In this document: positions 40,759 to 49,427 of the stretch, piece after piece
Layout: each line of letters starts with the position of its first letter
Position numbering within the stretch: the first letter of the stretch is position 1
Assembly: GCA_035295125.1 (NCBI GenBank)
Contig: DATGJP010000067.1
Span: 283,544 to 347,543 of the forward strand
Length of the DNA: 64,000 nucleotides
Origin: JAICMB01 sp035295125
GTDB taxonomy: Bacteria; Acidobacteriota; Terriglobia; Bryobacterales; Bryobacteraceae
Direction: 5' to 3'
Notes under the pieces: generated by a model
What the model was told of the DNA's origin: nothing
Databases searched by the model: none
The model's input: the letters and a program-made list of their open reading frames with translations, nothing else
Program-made: the position numbers and the translations under genes

Positions 40759-42360
40759 ATGCGACTGCTCGCTCCGATTCTTTTGTTTGCTCTCGTCGTT
40801 GCGCCCGACCTCGATCAACGGCTTGCCAGGTGGAAGCCGGTCCGCATGCCTTACGATTCCTCCGGTCTGGATGCCCGCCAACGACAGGTGGTGGAGAAGC
40901 TGGTTCAGGCTTCGTATCCGATGGAATCGATTTATTGGCGGCAGAGCGATCCCGAGGGTCTGGAACTGTTCAAGACCACGAAGGATCCGAAGCTCAAGCG
41001 ATTCCTGATGATCAACGGCAGCCGTTACGACCTTATCGATGGGAACAAGCCATTTGTGGGCACGGAACCGGCCCCGCCGGGTCGCAATTTGTATCCGAAG
41101 GGTCTGACGCGCGCGGAGATCGAAGAGTACGTGAAGAAGCACCCGGAGCAGAAGGACGCGATCTATAGTCCTTACACGGTGATTCGGCGTAAGGGCGATC
41201 GACTCGAAGCGATTCCGTATCACGTCGAATACAAGCAGTTCCTGGAGCCCGCGGCGAAACTGCTGCGCGAGGCGGCGGACCTGAGCGACGATAAGCAGTT
41301 CGCCGCGTTTCTGCGGCTGCGCGCCAACGAGCTGTTGAACGACCAGTATTACCAGAGCGATCTGGCGTGGGTGGATCTGAGGAACCCCAAGATTGATGTC
41401 ATTTTCGAGCCGTATGAGACGTACCTCGATGACGTGCTGGGGGTGAAGACGTCGTTTGAGACCGCGTTGCTGATCCGGAATGAGCCCGAGAGCGCGAAGT
41501 TGGATCTGTACCAGAAGTATGTGCCGGATATCCAGGATTCGCTGCCGTTAGACGCCGCGGACCGGCCGTCGAAAAAGGGGCAGCCCACGCCGATGGAGGT
41601 GTCCGACGCGCCGTTCCGGACCGGGGATTTGCGGCATGGGTACCAGGCGGTGGCGGATAATCTTCCAAACGATCCACGGATTCACCAGGCCAAAGGGACC
41701 AAGAAGATCTTCTTCAAGAATTTCATGGATGCGCGTGTGAATGATGTCATTCTGCCGCTGGCCCGGTATATGCTGCCGGCGGAGCAGGCATCGAAGGCGT
41801 CGGCGGAAGGCTACATGGCGGGCACCGTTATGCATGAGATCTGTCACGGACTGGGCCCGGCGTATTCGCGCGTGAACGGGAAACAGGTTGACATTCGAGA
41901 GGCGCTGGGGCCGGTCTATAGCGGTTTGGAAGAGGCCAAGGCGGATGTCACGGGCATGTTCGCGTTGAAGTGGCTGGTCGACAAAGGCGCGCTCCCCAAG
42001 GATCGGCTGCAGGGATTTTATGCTTCGTACGTTGCCGGGATCTTCCGCACCACTCGTTATGGGACAGCCGAAGCGCATGGGCGCGCGGAGATGATGGAGT
42101 TTAACTACCTCGCGGAGCAGAAGGCGGTCACGTCGAGCGGCGGGCGGTACGTGATTGATTACGGGCGCATGCCGGCGGTCGTCGCGCAACTCGCCAAGGA
42201 ACTGCTGACCATGGAGGCGACCGGCGACCGGGCGCGGGCGGAGGGGTGGTTCAAGAAATACGACCAGATGCCGGGTGCGCTGTCGACGGCGCTCGCAGCC
42301 GCGAAGGATGTGCCGGTGGACGTGGATCCGATTTTTGCGTTTCCAGAAGTTGTCAACTGA
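40759..42360 (+). CDS. Exported M49-family (dipeptidyl-peptidase III-like) peptidase
   Basis: A 533-residue protein with a short signal peptide (MRLLAPILLFALVVA). Zinc ligands are HEICH (residues 359-363) and the downstream Glu in EEAKAD (391-396), matching the M49 pattern, although classic DPP III has HELLGH with one extra residue. The N-terminal half (PYTVIRRKGDRLEAIPYHVEY) is typical of the bacterial M49 subgroup. Likely a zinc exopeptidase outside the cytoplasm. The ATG at 40759 is used because the signal sequence follows it; the open frame continues upstream into the preceding gene. Confidence 0.8.
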   Translation: MRLLAPILLFALVVAPDLDQRLARWKPVRMPYDSSGLDARQRQVVEKLVQASYPMESIYWRQSDPEGLELFKTTKDPKLKRFLMINGSRYDLIDGNKPFVGTEPAPPGRNLYPKGLTRAEIEEYVKKHPEQKDAIYSPYTVIRRKGDRLEAIPYHVEYKQFLEPAAKLLREAADLSDDKQFAAFLRLRANELLNDQYYQSDLAWVDLRNPKIDVIFEPYETYLDDVLGVKTSFETALLIRNEPESAKLDLYQKYVPDIQDSLPLDAADRPSKKGQPTPMEVSDAPFRTGDLRHGYQAVADNLPNDPRIHQAKGTKKIFFKNFMDARVNDVILPLARYMLPAEQASKASAEGYMAGTVMHEICHGLGPAYSRVNGKQVDIREALGPVYSGLEEAKADVTGMFALKWLVDKGALPKDRLQGFYASYVAGIFRTTRYGTAEAHGRAEMMEFNYLAEQKAVTSSGGRYVIDYGRMPAVVAQLAKELLTMEATGDRARAEGWFKKYDQMPGALSTALAAAKDVPVDVDPIFAFPEVVN

Positions 42361-42381
42361 GTATTGGGGAGGCAGGCTATC

Positions 42382-43407
42382 TTGCTGATCAGTTTTGGTG
42401 AGACGATGCTTCGTCTCGCGCCTCCGGGGTTCGAGCGTTTTCTCCAATCCCCGCAGTTCGTCGCCACGTTTGGCGGCGGCGAGGCAAATGTGGCCGTGGC
42501 GGTAGCGCAGTTCGGATTGCCGGCGCGGTATGTGACGGTGCTGCCCGCCGGGAACCCGATCGCCGATGCGCTGGTCGGGGAGCTGCGGAAGTTTGGCGTC
42601 GACGCGAGCCAGATCGTACGGGGCAAGGGCCGGATGGGGATCTATTTCGTCGAGGCGGGAGCGAATCAGCGGCCCTCCAAGGTGGTTTATGACCGCGAGA
42701 ACAGCGCCATCGCTCTTGCCAAGCCGGGCGACGTGAACTGGTCGCAGGCGCTGGCCGGCGGCAGCTGGTTTCACATCACCGGGATTACTCCGGCTTTAAG
42801 CCAAAGCGCGGCGGACCTTTCGATGGAGGCGGTGCAGGCGGCGCGCGAGCAGGGGCTCACCGTGTCATGCGACCTGAATTATCGCAAGAACCTTTGGAAG
42901 TACGGGCCGACCGCGCGGGAGGTGATGAGCGAGCTGTTCCGGTTTGTCGATGTGGGGATCGCGAACGAGGAGGATTGTCAGGCCGCGCTCGGGATCGAGA
43001 CCAGCGCGGACGTGCATTCGGGAAAGCTGGAGCCGGAGCAGTACCGGACGTTATCGGAGAAGGTGCTGTCGGCGTTTCCGAATCTGCGGATGCTGGCGAT
43101 TACGCTGCGCGAGTCGAAGAGCGCGTCGCATAACGGCTGGTCGGCTTGTTTGCACGACCGGCATCAGTTCCTGCTGAGCCGCCGTTACGAGATCACGCAT
43201 ATTGTCGATCGGGTGGGGGGCGGCGATTGTTTTGCTGGAGGCTTGATTTTTGGTTTGCTGGCCCTGCCGTCGCACCGGGACACCCTGGAGTTTGCAGTTG
43301 CGGCGTCGGCGCTGAAGCATTCGATTCCGGGAGATTTCAACCGCTTTAGCCGGGAGGAAGTGGAGCAGTTGGTTGGCGGTGGGGGTTCGGGGCGGGTGCA
43401 ACGATAG
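42382..43407 (+). CDS. PfkB-family sugar kinase, KdgK-like
   Basis: About 341 residues of a ribokinase-fold kinase. N-terminal ISFGETMLRLAPPG and FGGGEANVAVAVAQFG bind the sugar; the second PfkB signature is VDRVGGGDCFAGGLIFGLL with the catalytic Asp of GGGD. Closest by pattern to 2-dehydro-3-deoxygluconate kinase (Entner-Doudoroff or pectin/uronate breakdown), but specificity is not proven. The TTG at 42382 is chosen: GGGGAGG lies 9 bp before it, whereas the earlier in-frame TTG at 42364 overlaps that sequence. It sits 21 bp after the peptidase gene. Confidence 0.8.
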   Translation: MLISFGETMLRLAPPGFERFLQSPQFVATFGGGEANVAVAVAQFGLPARYVTVLPAGNPIADALVGELRKFGVDASQIVRGKGRMGIYFVEAGANQRPSKVVYDRENSAIALAKPGDVNWSQALAGGSWFHITGITPALSQSAADLSMEAVQAAREQGLTVSCDLNYRKNLWKYGPTAREVMSELFRFVDVGIANEEDCQAALGIETSADVHSGKLEPEQYRTLSEKVLSAFPNLRMLAITLRESKSASHNGWSACLHDRHQFLLSRRYEITHIVDRVGGGDCFAGGLIFGLLALPSHRDTLEFAVAASALKHSIPGDFNRFSREEVEQLVGGGGSGRVQR

Positions 43408-43435
43408 GATTTTGGGCAGGGCTGCACCCTGAAGG

Positions 43436-43462
43436 CGCGCAGGCGAAACCGCCTCCGCCACC
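43436..43462 (-). repeat. Palindromic repeat (GCAGGCG family), inverted
   Basis: GCGCAGGCGAAACCGCC plus TCCGCCACC, 28 bp after the PfkB stop codon. The flank CACTTTCGTGGACCA (43474-43488) also flanks the copy at 49288. Confidence 0.88.
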
Positions 43463-43569
43463 TTGGTTTTCAATCACTTTCGTGGACCAACCGTCCATGG
43501 CGACAGGTGCAAGCCGAATTGGGCTGAAGCCTGTCCCAGCAACGATATAATGAATTGAAAGCAGGTTCT

Positions 43570-44637
43570 ATGTCCGCACGGGTGCCCGCGATTCTGACGC
43601 TCGTATTATCGCTTCCTTTATTGGCGCAACAGCCGCCTGTGGCTGCTCCGCCCACGGCTGCTCCCCCCGCTCAGACACCGCCTCCCGTGCACCACGAGAT
43701 TCCCAAGAGCGATATCAAGGTGTCGGTCAACGAGGTCATCGTCCCGATTACCGTGACCGATGAAAAGGGACGGTTCGTGATCGATCTGGATCAGAAGGAT
43801 TTCCAGATCCTGGATGAGGGGAAGCCGCAGAGAATCGATTTCTTCACCCGGGAGCGGAACCAGCCGGTGGTGGTCGGGTTTTTGATCGACCTGAGCAACG
43901 CCAGCCGCCTGCATTGGAAGAACTACCAGGATTCGGCGATTGAGCTCGTTTACAACCTGCTTCCCGGCGATCCGAAGTTCAGCGGATACCTGATGGGCTA
44001 CAGCAATGAAGCCGAGGTTCTGGTGGACACCACGTCGGACTCGGAAAAGATCAATGAGAAGCTTCGGAAGCTAAAGCCCGGCGGGGGATCGGCGCTGTTT
44101 GACGCGATTTACATGTCCTGCGTGAACCGCAAGCAGCTCAACGGAGAGCCGATCGAGCCGCGGCGTGTGCTGGTGATTATCGGCGACGGACATGACAACG
44201 CCAGCAAAAAGACGCTCGAAGAGGCACTCGAGATCGCGCAGCGGAACCTGGTGACAATCTACTGTGTCAGCACGCAGGCGTTCGGGTTCAACAATCCCGA
44301 TGAAAAGGTGCTGCAGCGGCTCGCGGAGGAGACGGGCGGGCGCGTGGAGTATCCGTTGAACAACCCGTATGCCGATGTGTCCGGCTACTTGTCGACACCG
44401 TCGGACGAAGGAAACTACGCCCTAAAAGTGGGGACCGGCGGTTATGCGTCCGCGATCGCGCAAGGCATGTTCCACTCGATTGCGAACGTGGCGGGTGAGG
44501 TCACGACGCAATACATCATCCGCTACAAGCCCGCGGACACGGATTCCAAGAAGCAGTTCCGGAATATTGAAGTAAAAGTAAACCTCGCGAACGTGAAAGT
44601 CCGGGCGCGCAAGGGCTACTATCCCTACAATCCCTGA
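43570..44637 (+). CDS. TIGR03436-family VWFA-related acidobacterial protein
   Basis: About 355 residues. Signal peptide (AILTLVLSLPLLAQQ), then a Pro/Ala-rich linker and the family start IKVSVNEVIVPITVTDEKGRFVIDL. A von Willebrand A domain follows (about 95-290), with the metal-ion site DLSNAS (MIDAS, DxSxS-like) in VVGFLIDLSNASRL and a further GDGHDN. Ends YYPYNP. The family is expanded in Acidobacteria and is of unknown function; adhesion or complex assembly in the periplasm is inferred. A TTG at 43555 is an alternative start; the ATG at 43570 is used. The S24 gene begins 15 bp downstream. Confidence 0.85.
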   Translation: MSARVPAILTLVLSLPLLAQQPPVAAPPTAAPPAQTPPPVHHEIPKSDIKVSVNEVIVPITVTDEKGRFVIDLDQKDFQILDEGKPQRIDFFTRERNQPVVVGFLIDLSNASRLHWKNYQDSAIELVYNLLPGDPKFSGYLMGYSNEAEVLVDTTSDSEKINEKLRKLKPGGGSALFDAIYMSCVNRKQLNGEPIEPRRVLVIIGDGHDNASKKTLEEALEIAQRNLVTIYCVSTQAFGFNNPDEKVLQRLAEETGGRVEYPLNNPYADVSGYLSTPSDEGNYALKVGTGGYASAIAQGMFHSIANVAGEVTTQYIIRYKPADTDSKKQFRNIEVKVNLANVKVRARKGYYPYNP

Positions 44638-44652
44638 CGATACGTTGATCAT

Positions 44653-45462
44653 ATGAGCGCGAGCGCGGGCGTCGGTGTGGTGTCTACATCGACGGCGCAG
44701 TACGTCCTGTTGACGGCGGAGCTATCGAAAGAAGGAACCACCACAATAGGCATTCTGCTCGTGAATCCTGAGCGGGACCAGGGTTTTGTCCGTATCAGGC
44801 GCGATTGGGGGTCGATTGCGGACGACGAGGAGGCCGAGGTACTGAGCCTTCTGGAAGACGATCTGCGATCGAAAGCGCTCGAGATGGGGGCAGAGCATCT
44901 GCTTGCATGGTTGGAGGAGAATGCTTCCAACGCGGTTCAAGTCACCGCGCGGGAATCTGTCATTGTTGAAGATTTCGAGCGAGGATTGAATCGGCTGTAT
45001 CGGCGGTTTGTGCAATCCAACGTGGTTCCGTTCCGGACGCACCTGCCTCTTTATTCGTTGCGGGCCGCCGCGGGCATGTTCCTCGAGAATGAGCCCGTGG
45101 AAGCAGAAGGCTGGGTGGAAGCTCCGGCGGATTTGCGGTTGTTGGACGACATGTTTGTCGCCACTATCGTCGGGCATTCCATGGAACCCCGCATTCCGGA
45201 TGGGGCTTTGTGCGTGTTCCGAGCCGGCGTTGCCGGATCACGGCAGGGGCATCTCGTGCTGGTCGAGAACCGTGAGACCAGCGGAAACAACCGATATACG
45301 GTGAAACGTTATCGAAGCGAGAAGACGGCCGGCGAGATGGAATCGTGGCGGCACGGGCGGATCCGCTTGGAGTCATTGAACCCTGAGTATCCTTCGTGGG
45401 ACCTCGACCCCGATGAAGAGCGATATCGGATTGTAGGGGAGTTTTTGCGCGTATTGGAATAG
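44653..45462 (+). CDS. S24 (LexA-like) peptidase with a non-HTH N-terminal domain
   Basis: A 269-residue protein. Residues about 125-269 are a LexA/UmuD-type S24 peptidase domain: an Ala-Gly pair in LRAAAGMF (residues 139-141) like the LexA autocleavage site, nucleophile Ser176 in IVGHSMEPRIPDG and general base Lys218 in RYTVKRY. Instead of a DNA-binding HTH, residues 1-122 form an alpha/beta domain (VLLTAELSKEGTTTIGILLVNPERDQG) vaguely reminiscent of DUF3037. No membrane segment. It follows the VWFA gene by 15 bp. Self-cleavage would free the N-terminal domain. Role unknown. Confidence 0.75.
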   Translation: MSASAGVGVVSTSTAQYVLLTAELSKEGTTTIGILLVNPERDQGFVRIRRDWGSIADDEEAEVLSLLEDDLRSKALEMGAEHLLAWLEENASNAVQVTARESVIVEDFERGLNRLYRRFVQSNVVPFRTHLPLYSLRAAAGMFLENEPVEAEGWVEAPADLRLLDDMFVATIVGHSMEPRIPDGALCVFRAGVAGSRQGHLVLVENRETSGNNRYTVKRYRSEKTAGEMESWRHGRIRLESLNPEYPSWDLDPDEERYRIVGEFLRVLE

Positions 45463-45463
45463 G

Positions 45464-45533
45464 CAGCGATCAGCGATCAGCCGTCGGCCAAACCAAGTGG
45501 GCTGAAAGCTGACCGCTGAAAGCTGAAAGCTTA
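45464..45533 (+). repeat. Short tandem repeat pair between convergent genes
   Basis: A duplicated GCGATCAGCGATCAG, then a run of GCTGAAAGCTGACCGCTGAA and AGCTGAAAGCTT. Units of about 7-9 bases, in the 68-bp gap between the S24 and S53 genes and overlapping the S53 stop codon. Confidence 0.75.
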
Positions 45534-48218
45534 GTGCCCCGCCGTCACGGTCAGGACCGCGGTGTTCGAAGCCTGCCCGTTCGGGTTGATCACTTGCACG
45601 TTCCACTTCTGGGCCGTGATTCCTACGTTCACGGCAGCCCGGATTTGCGTCGCCGTTGCGGAGAGCGAAAAGCCCTGGACCTGAATGGTCGTGTTTCCGG
45701 ACACCAGCCGAACTGTCAGACCGTTGCCGGTTTGGAAGCCGGTTCCGTTGATGGTCAGGACCTGACTGTTTCTCGAGCCGGTCATCGGGTTGGGAGTCAG
45801 CGAGGTGATCGAAGGAGCCGCCGGCGCGTTCACTTGCAGCGTCGCGCTGTTGGACGAGAGGTTGCCCGGATTGGTCACCCTGATGGTCCAGCTGCGGGCC
45901 GTGATTCCCACGTTGATGGTGGCCTGAATTTGCGTCGCAGTCAGCGATGTGACGGTCAGGTTGGTGCTGAAGCCCGGGTAGCTGGCTTGCACTATAGCTC
46001 CCGTCCCGAAGTTGGTCCCTTGAATTGTGAGCGTCTGGTTGGCGGACGCTCCCGTCATCGGGTTGGGACTCAGGGCTGTGATGGACGGCGTCACCACCGG
46101 CGCGGTCACCTGGAGCGACGCGGTGTTGGAGGCCACGTTGCCTGGATTCACGACCTGGATCGACCAGGTGCGGGCAGTGGTTCCCACGTTGATGGTTGCT
46201 TTGATCTGGGTTGCGGTCACCGAGGTCACAGCCAGAGTGGTGCTGAAGCCGGTATAGCTGGCTTTGACACTGGCACCGGACTGGAAGCCGCTGCCGGTGA
46301 TGGTCAGCGTCTGGTTGCTCGACGAGCCGGTCATCGGACTGGGCGAAAGGGCGGTGATGGTGGGCGAAGTTGGAGGCTGCGAGCCTCCCCAATTCAGCGC
46401 CAACGCGTTCGCGTCCACCGAACCCCAGCCGGTGGCGAGGTCATATCCTGCCGTGGCGTTGAAGCCGCTCTCGACGCCCGAAGTTCCACGAGTACCGGCG
46501 ACGCAGTTGGGAGTGCCCGACCTACAAGGTACGGCATTCGTCCCCGAACTCACGTCGTGGTATACGGACGCAGCGTGCGCCGCGATGGGGTAGAAGTGCA
46601 GGTTGGGGTTGCCGTTACGGCCGCCGGTGTACTGGTTCACGATCGCCATGATGCCGGCAAACGCCGGCGTCGAGGCGGATGTTCCGCCGATCAATTCGAG
46701 CGCGCCTTCCTGCTCCACAAGATACCCGTCGTGGCCAGCGGCAGTGAGCGAAACATCGGGGAGGTAACGATGGTGCTGTGTTGTGGTTCCGGGATCAACT
46801 GTGGGGACCCCCGTCCCCGTCTGCCAGGCGGGCGTGGAGTAGACGATGCTTACACCGCCCGATCCGGCCCACAGGCCGCCGCCGCTGGTTTCGTTCCAAA
46901 CTGTCTCCGGGATGTAGCTCTTGGCGGAGGCGACATGAGCGTCGTTCGAGGTGTTCCAATAGGTCGCTGCAGGGCTGTCCAGGAATTGGGTACCTCCCAC
47001 CGCGACGTCGTATGGTGTCGAGGCGAGACCGTTCACGGCAAGCCCGAGGGTCGCCCTGTTGCTCGAGGGGTCGTCGCAGCCTGCCGAGCCGCTATCGCCG
47101 GCGGCTACGAAGACGGACATGCCCTGTGCCGCTGCCTGCGACCAGAGGTTGTTGTAAAACTGGTTCCCGGAACCCATTTCGGATTCGCAGGCTCCGAAGC
47201 TCAGACTAACGACCGGAGCAACGTTGTTGTTGACGATGTATTGCGCCGAGAGGTCGACGCCGTCGGAGGTGTTGGTACTGGCGGAAACGACAAAATTGAT
47301 CGTGGCACCCTTGGCGACCGCTCCTGACCATTCGACATCCAGGTCGGCTTCCGTTTCTTCATCGGAACTTACGACACCGGGATCCGCGCCGTTGAGGATC
47401 ACCTGCGTGTTGTTTCCGGTGAGGCCGAACATGGAACGGAACGTCGTTACGTCGCTCAGCTTGATGTTGGTCCGGCCGGCAATCGCAATGCTCTGGCCGG
47501 TACCGTCGAAGCTGGAGGACCAGAGCGGCGCCAGGTTGTAAATGGTGGCAAAGTCATATGGACCGATCGCGTGGCTGCCCCCGGATAGATTTGCTTCGGG
47601 GACTGGTGGGCGCACGGTGTGAAACGGGCGCTTGTGGAAATCGTTGAGCGAGGCGACTCCGCCGACCACGTCCGCCAGCGCGTCGGGAATGGCGATCTCG
47701 GATGCGTTGGCGAGATGACGTACCCCGTTCACGGCATAGTGGTGCATTTCGGTCTGGAACGCGTCCTCCACCTGCCGGACCGCGCCGCTGAACTCAATGG
47801 TGCGGTGTCCCGGGGCAACGGAGTTGACAGTGAACCCATGATCCTGGAGCCAGCGAACGACGGTGTCGATATCCTCCTGCGCAGGGCCGAACTGGCGGCC
47901 AAACTCTTCCGGCGTCAGCCACTGATGGTATTGCGGCGATGAGGGATCCTGCTGATCGAGCAGAAGCCGTTCGAGCGTGGCCTCCTGATCGGGAGAGCTT
48001 TTCAGGACCAGGATCATCCGATCCATGGGCAGACCAGCGATAGCGCGACCGGTATCGTAGCGGGAATTTGCCAGCGGATGAGTGGTGTGTTCAAGGCGCA
48101 CCACCGCTGCATCGTTGACGGGCCCGGTGATACGCGGACGGTTTTGGGCAGGCAGGGCGGTGACGAACACACAACTGGAGAGAAGGGTGGCAGCTAGCCA
48201 AGAGGGTCGAATGGACAT
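45531..48218 (-). CDS. Secreted S53 (sedolisin) protease with IPT/TIG repeats
   Basis: About 895 residues. Signal peptide (SWLAATLLSSCVFVTALPAQ), then an S53 pro-domain (about 40-190, DPSSPQYHQWLTPEEFGRQFG). The catalytic domain (about 200-560) carries the Glu/Asp of ETEADLDVEWSG and the nucleophile in GGTSASTPAFAGIMA. Four C-terminal immunoglobulin-like IPT/TIG domains follow (about 590-895, each starting with a TALSPNPMTG-type motif). Activated at acid pH in this family. The ATG at 48218 is preferred as it starts the signal peptide; another at 48248 is possible. Likely digests proteins outside the cell. Confidence 0.9.
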   Translation of the reverse strand: MSIRPSWLAATLLSSCVFVTALPAQNRPRITGPVNDAAVVRLEHTTHPLANSRYDTGRAIAGLPMDRMILVLKSSPDQEATLERLLLDQQDPSSPQYHQWLTPEEFGRQFGPAQEDIDTVVRWLQDHGFTVNSVAPGHRTIEFSGAVRQVEDAFQTEMHHYAVNGVRHLANASEIAIPDALADVVGGVASLNDFHKRPFHTVRPPVPEANLSGGSHAIGPYDFATIYNLAPLWSSSFDGTGQSIAIAGRTNIKLSDVTTFRSMFGLTGNNTQVILNGADPGVVSSDEETEADLDVEWSGAVAKGATINFVVSASTNTSDGVDLSAQYIVNNNVAPVVSLSFGACESEMGSGNQFYNNLWSQAAAQGMSVFVAAGDSGSAGCDDPSSNRATLGLAVNGLASTPYDVAVGGTQFLDSPAATYWNTSNDAHVASAKSYIPETVWNETSGGGLWAGSGGVSIVYSTPAWQTGTGVPTVDPGTTTQHHRYLPDVSLTAAGHDGYLVEQEGALELIGGTSASTPAFAGIMAIVNQYTGGRNGNPNLHFYPIAAHAASVYHDVSSGTNAVPCRSGTPNCVAGTRGTSGVESGFNATAGYDLATGWGSVDANALALNWGGSQPPTSPTITALSPSPMTGSSSNQTLTITGSGFQSGASVKASYTGFSTTLAVTSVTATQIKATINVGTTARTWSIQVVNPGNVASNTASLQVTAPVVTPSITALSPNPMTGASANQTLTIQGTNFGTGAIVQASYPGFSTNLTVTSLTATQIQATINVGITARSWTIRVTNPGNLSSNSATLQVNAPAAPSITSLTPNPMTGSRNSQVLTINGTGFQTGNGLTVRLVSGNTTIQVQGFSLSATATQIRAAVNVGITAQKWNVQVINPNGQASNTAVLTVTAGH

Positions 48219-48283
48219 GAAGGTCTCAGATCTCCTTATCGCGTACATCCATTTGTGATTTGAGAAATAGTTATCTTACTTAA

Positions 48284-49096
48284 GTGAGGCGGAAATCGTT
48301 CGGGGTTGGGCTGAAGGCCTTAGTCGTGGGGGTACTGCTGACCGGCCTCCCCATCTGGTCCGAGGAGAATGCCGCGGAGATCCTGCAGCGGTTTGTCAGC
48401 TCCGGGGGGAGCAAGGGGGCCGCGGCCGACCAGTATACGTACGTCGAGCAGGCCGACTACATCGATTTTGACAAGAACGGGCACGCTCATAAGAATCGCT
48501 CGGAGACTCACGACATCATTTTCGTGGAAGGCCTGGTGTACAAGAAGCTGGTTGCGAGAAACGGGCAGCCGCTCGAGGCAAAGGAGCAGGCCAAGGAAGA
48601 GAAACGCCTGCGAAAGACGGCCGAGGAGCGACGGCAGGAACGACGGTCCGGGTTGCTGCATAAGCAGGTCAGCCTCGGCTCGGATCAGGAACTCCTGACG
48701 CTGTTCGATCCGCAGTTGGCAGGTGAGGAGGAGATTCGCGGACACCAGGCCTGGGTAGTGGAGTGCACTCCCAAGGCGGGGCATGTTCCGGCCGGCGCGC
48801 ACGAGAAGGAAGTGCTGAGCTTTCGGCGACGGCTTTGGATTGACAAGCAGGAATCGGCTTTGGTGCGGTCGGTTTCCACGGTCGTTGGGGAACACATTTT
48901 TCTGATGCCAGGGTCGACCATCACCTGGGAATTCGAGAAGGTGAACGGGGAGGCGTGGCTGCCGGTATCGGGATTGATCGAGGGGCAGCTACAGTTTGCG
49001 AAGTTCATTAAGCCGCGGGTGAGGACGGAGTACACGAATTCACAGTTTCAGAAGTTTAACGTGGAGTCGACGATTACTGTCGAGGCGGTGAAGTAG
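48284..49096 (+). CDS. Exported protein of unknown function (LolA-like fold possible)
   Basis: A 270-residue protein from a GTG start with a signal peptide (ALVVGVLLTGLPIWS). The central part has a strongly charged helix (EAKEQAKEEKRLRKTAEERRQ) and the C-terminal half resembles outer-membrane lipoprotein-sorting-like sheets: FRRRLWIDKQESALVRSV, TITWEFEKVNGEAWLPVSG, YTNSQFQKFNVES. No catalytic motif. Similar proteins occur widely in Acidobacteria but without known function. Divergent from the S53 protease with 65 bp between. Confidence 0.7.
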   Translation: MRRKSFGVGLKALVVGVLLTGLPIWSEENAAEILQRFVSSGGSKGAAADQYTYVEQADYIDFDKNGHAHKNRSETHDIIFVEGLVYKKLVARNGQPLEAKEQAKEEKRLRKTAEERRQERRSGLLHKQVSLGSDQELLTLFDPQLAGEEEIRGHQAWVVECTPKAGHVPAGAHEKEVLSFRRRLWIDKQESALVRSVSTVVGEHIFLMPGSTITWEFEKVNGEAWLPVSGLIEGQLQFAKFIKPRVRTEYTNSQFQKFNVESTITVEAVK

Positions 49097-49142
49097 CTGT
49101 GCAGGCGGTTCGAGGTGGGCTCGCAACCTGTTGAGCCGTAAA

Positions 49143-49169
49143 GGTGGCGCATGCGGTTTCGCCTGCGCA
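49143..49169 (+). repeat. Palindromic repeat (GCATGCG variant)
   Basis: GGTGGCGCATGCGGTTTC plus GCCTGCGCA. One stem change (GCATGCG for GCAGGCG) without compensation on the other arm. Confidence 0.85.
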
Positions 49170-49287
49170 TGCCGCTCTCAAAGACTTCTGGCACGGGCTG
49201 CCAGGCGGGTTTCAGACCGCTCCACGGTGAGCAGTATGTGGAAGGGAAGAGCAGGCTTTCAGTCTGCTTATGGACCTCACCGGGAAA

Positions 49288-49314
49288 CGCGCAGGCGAAA
49301 CCGCCCGCGCCACC
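49288..49314 (-). repeat. Palindromic repeat (GCAGGCG family), inverted
   Basis: GCGCAGGCGAAACCGCC plus CGCGCCACC; followed by TTCATTCACTTTCGTGGACC, as at 43466-43488. Confidence 0.88.
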
Positions 49315-49427
49315 TTTTCTTCATTCACTTTCGTGGACCAAGGCGGCGTTACGAAGCAAGTCGGAGTGCCGGTGTTGCTCTCAATTCAAACTAATCCAGC
49401 CCTGGCCGATCAGTTCTACTTGAGGAC

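Larger units (their letters stand above)
49097..49427. other. Repeat-bearing interval before the chemotaxis genes
   Basis: 331 bp with no credible gene. Two palindromic repeat copies in opposite orientation (49143-49169, 49288-49314), the short hairpin GAGCAGGCTTTCAGTCTGC near 49247 and the shared flank CACTTTCGTGGACCA. Confidence 0.7.

Noticed and set aside
42364..42381. TTG at 42364 as the PfkB-kinase start.
   Set aside because: It overlaps the GGGGAGG ribosome-binding site that correctly spaces to the TTG at 42382.
45534..47327. 597-codon frame opposite the S53 protease.
   Set aside because: Mirror of the TIG-domain repeats; no signal or family.
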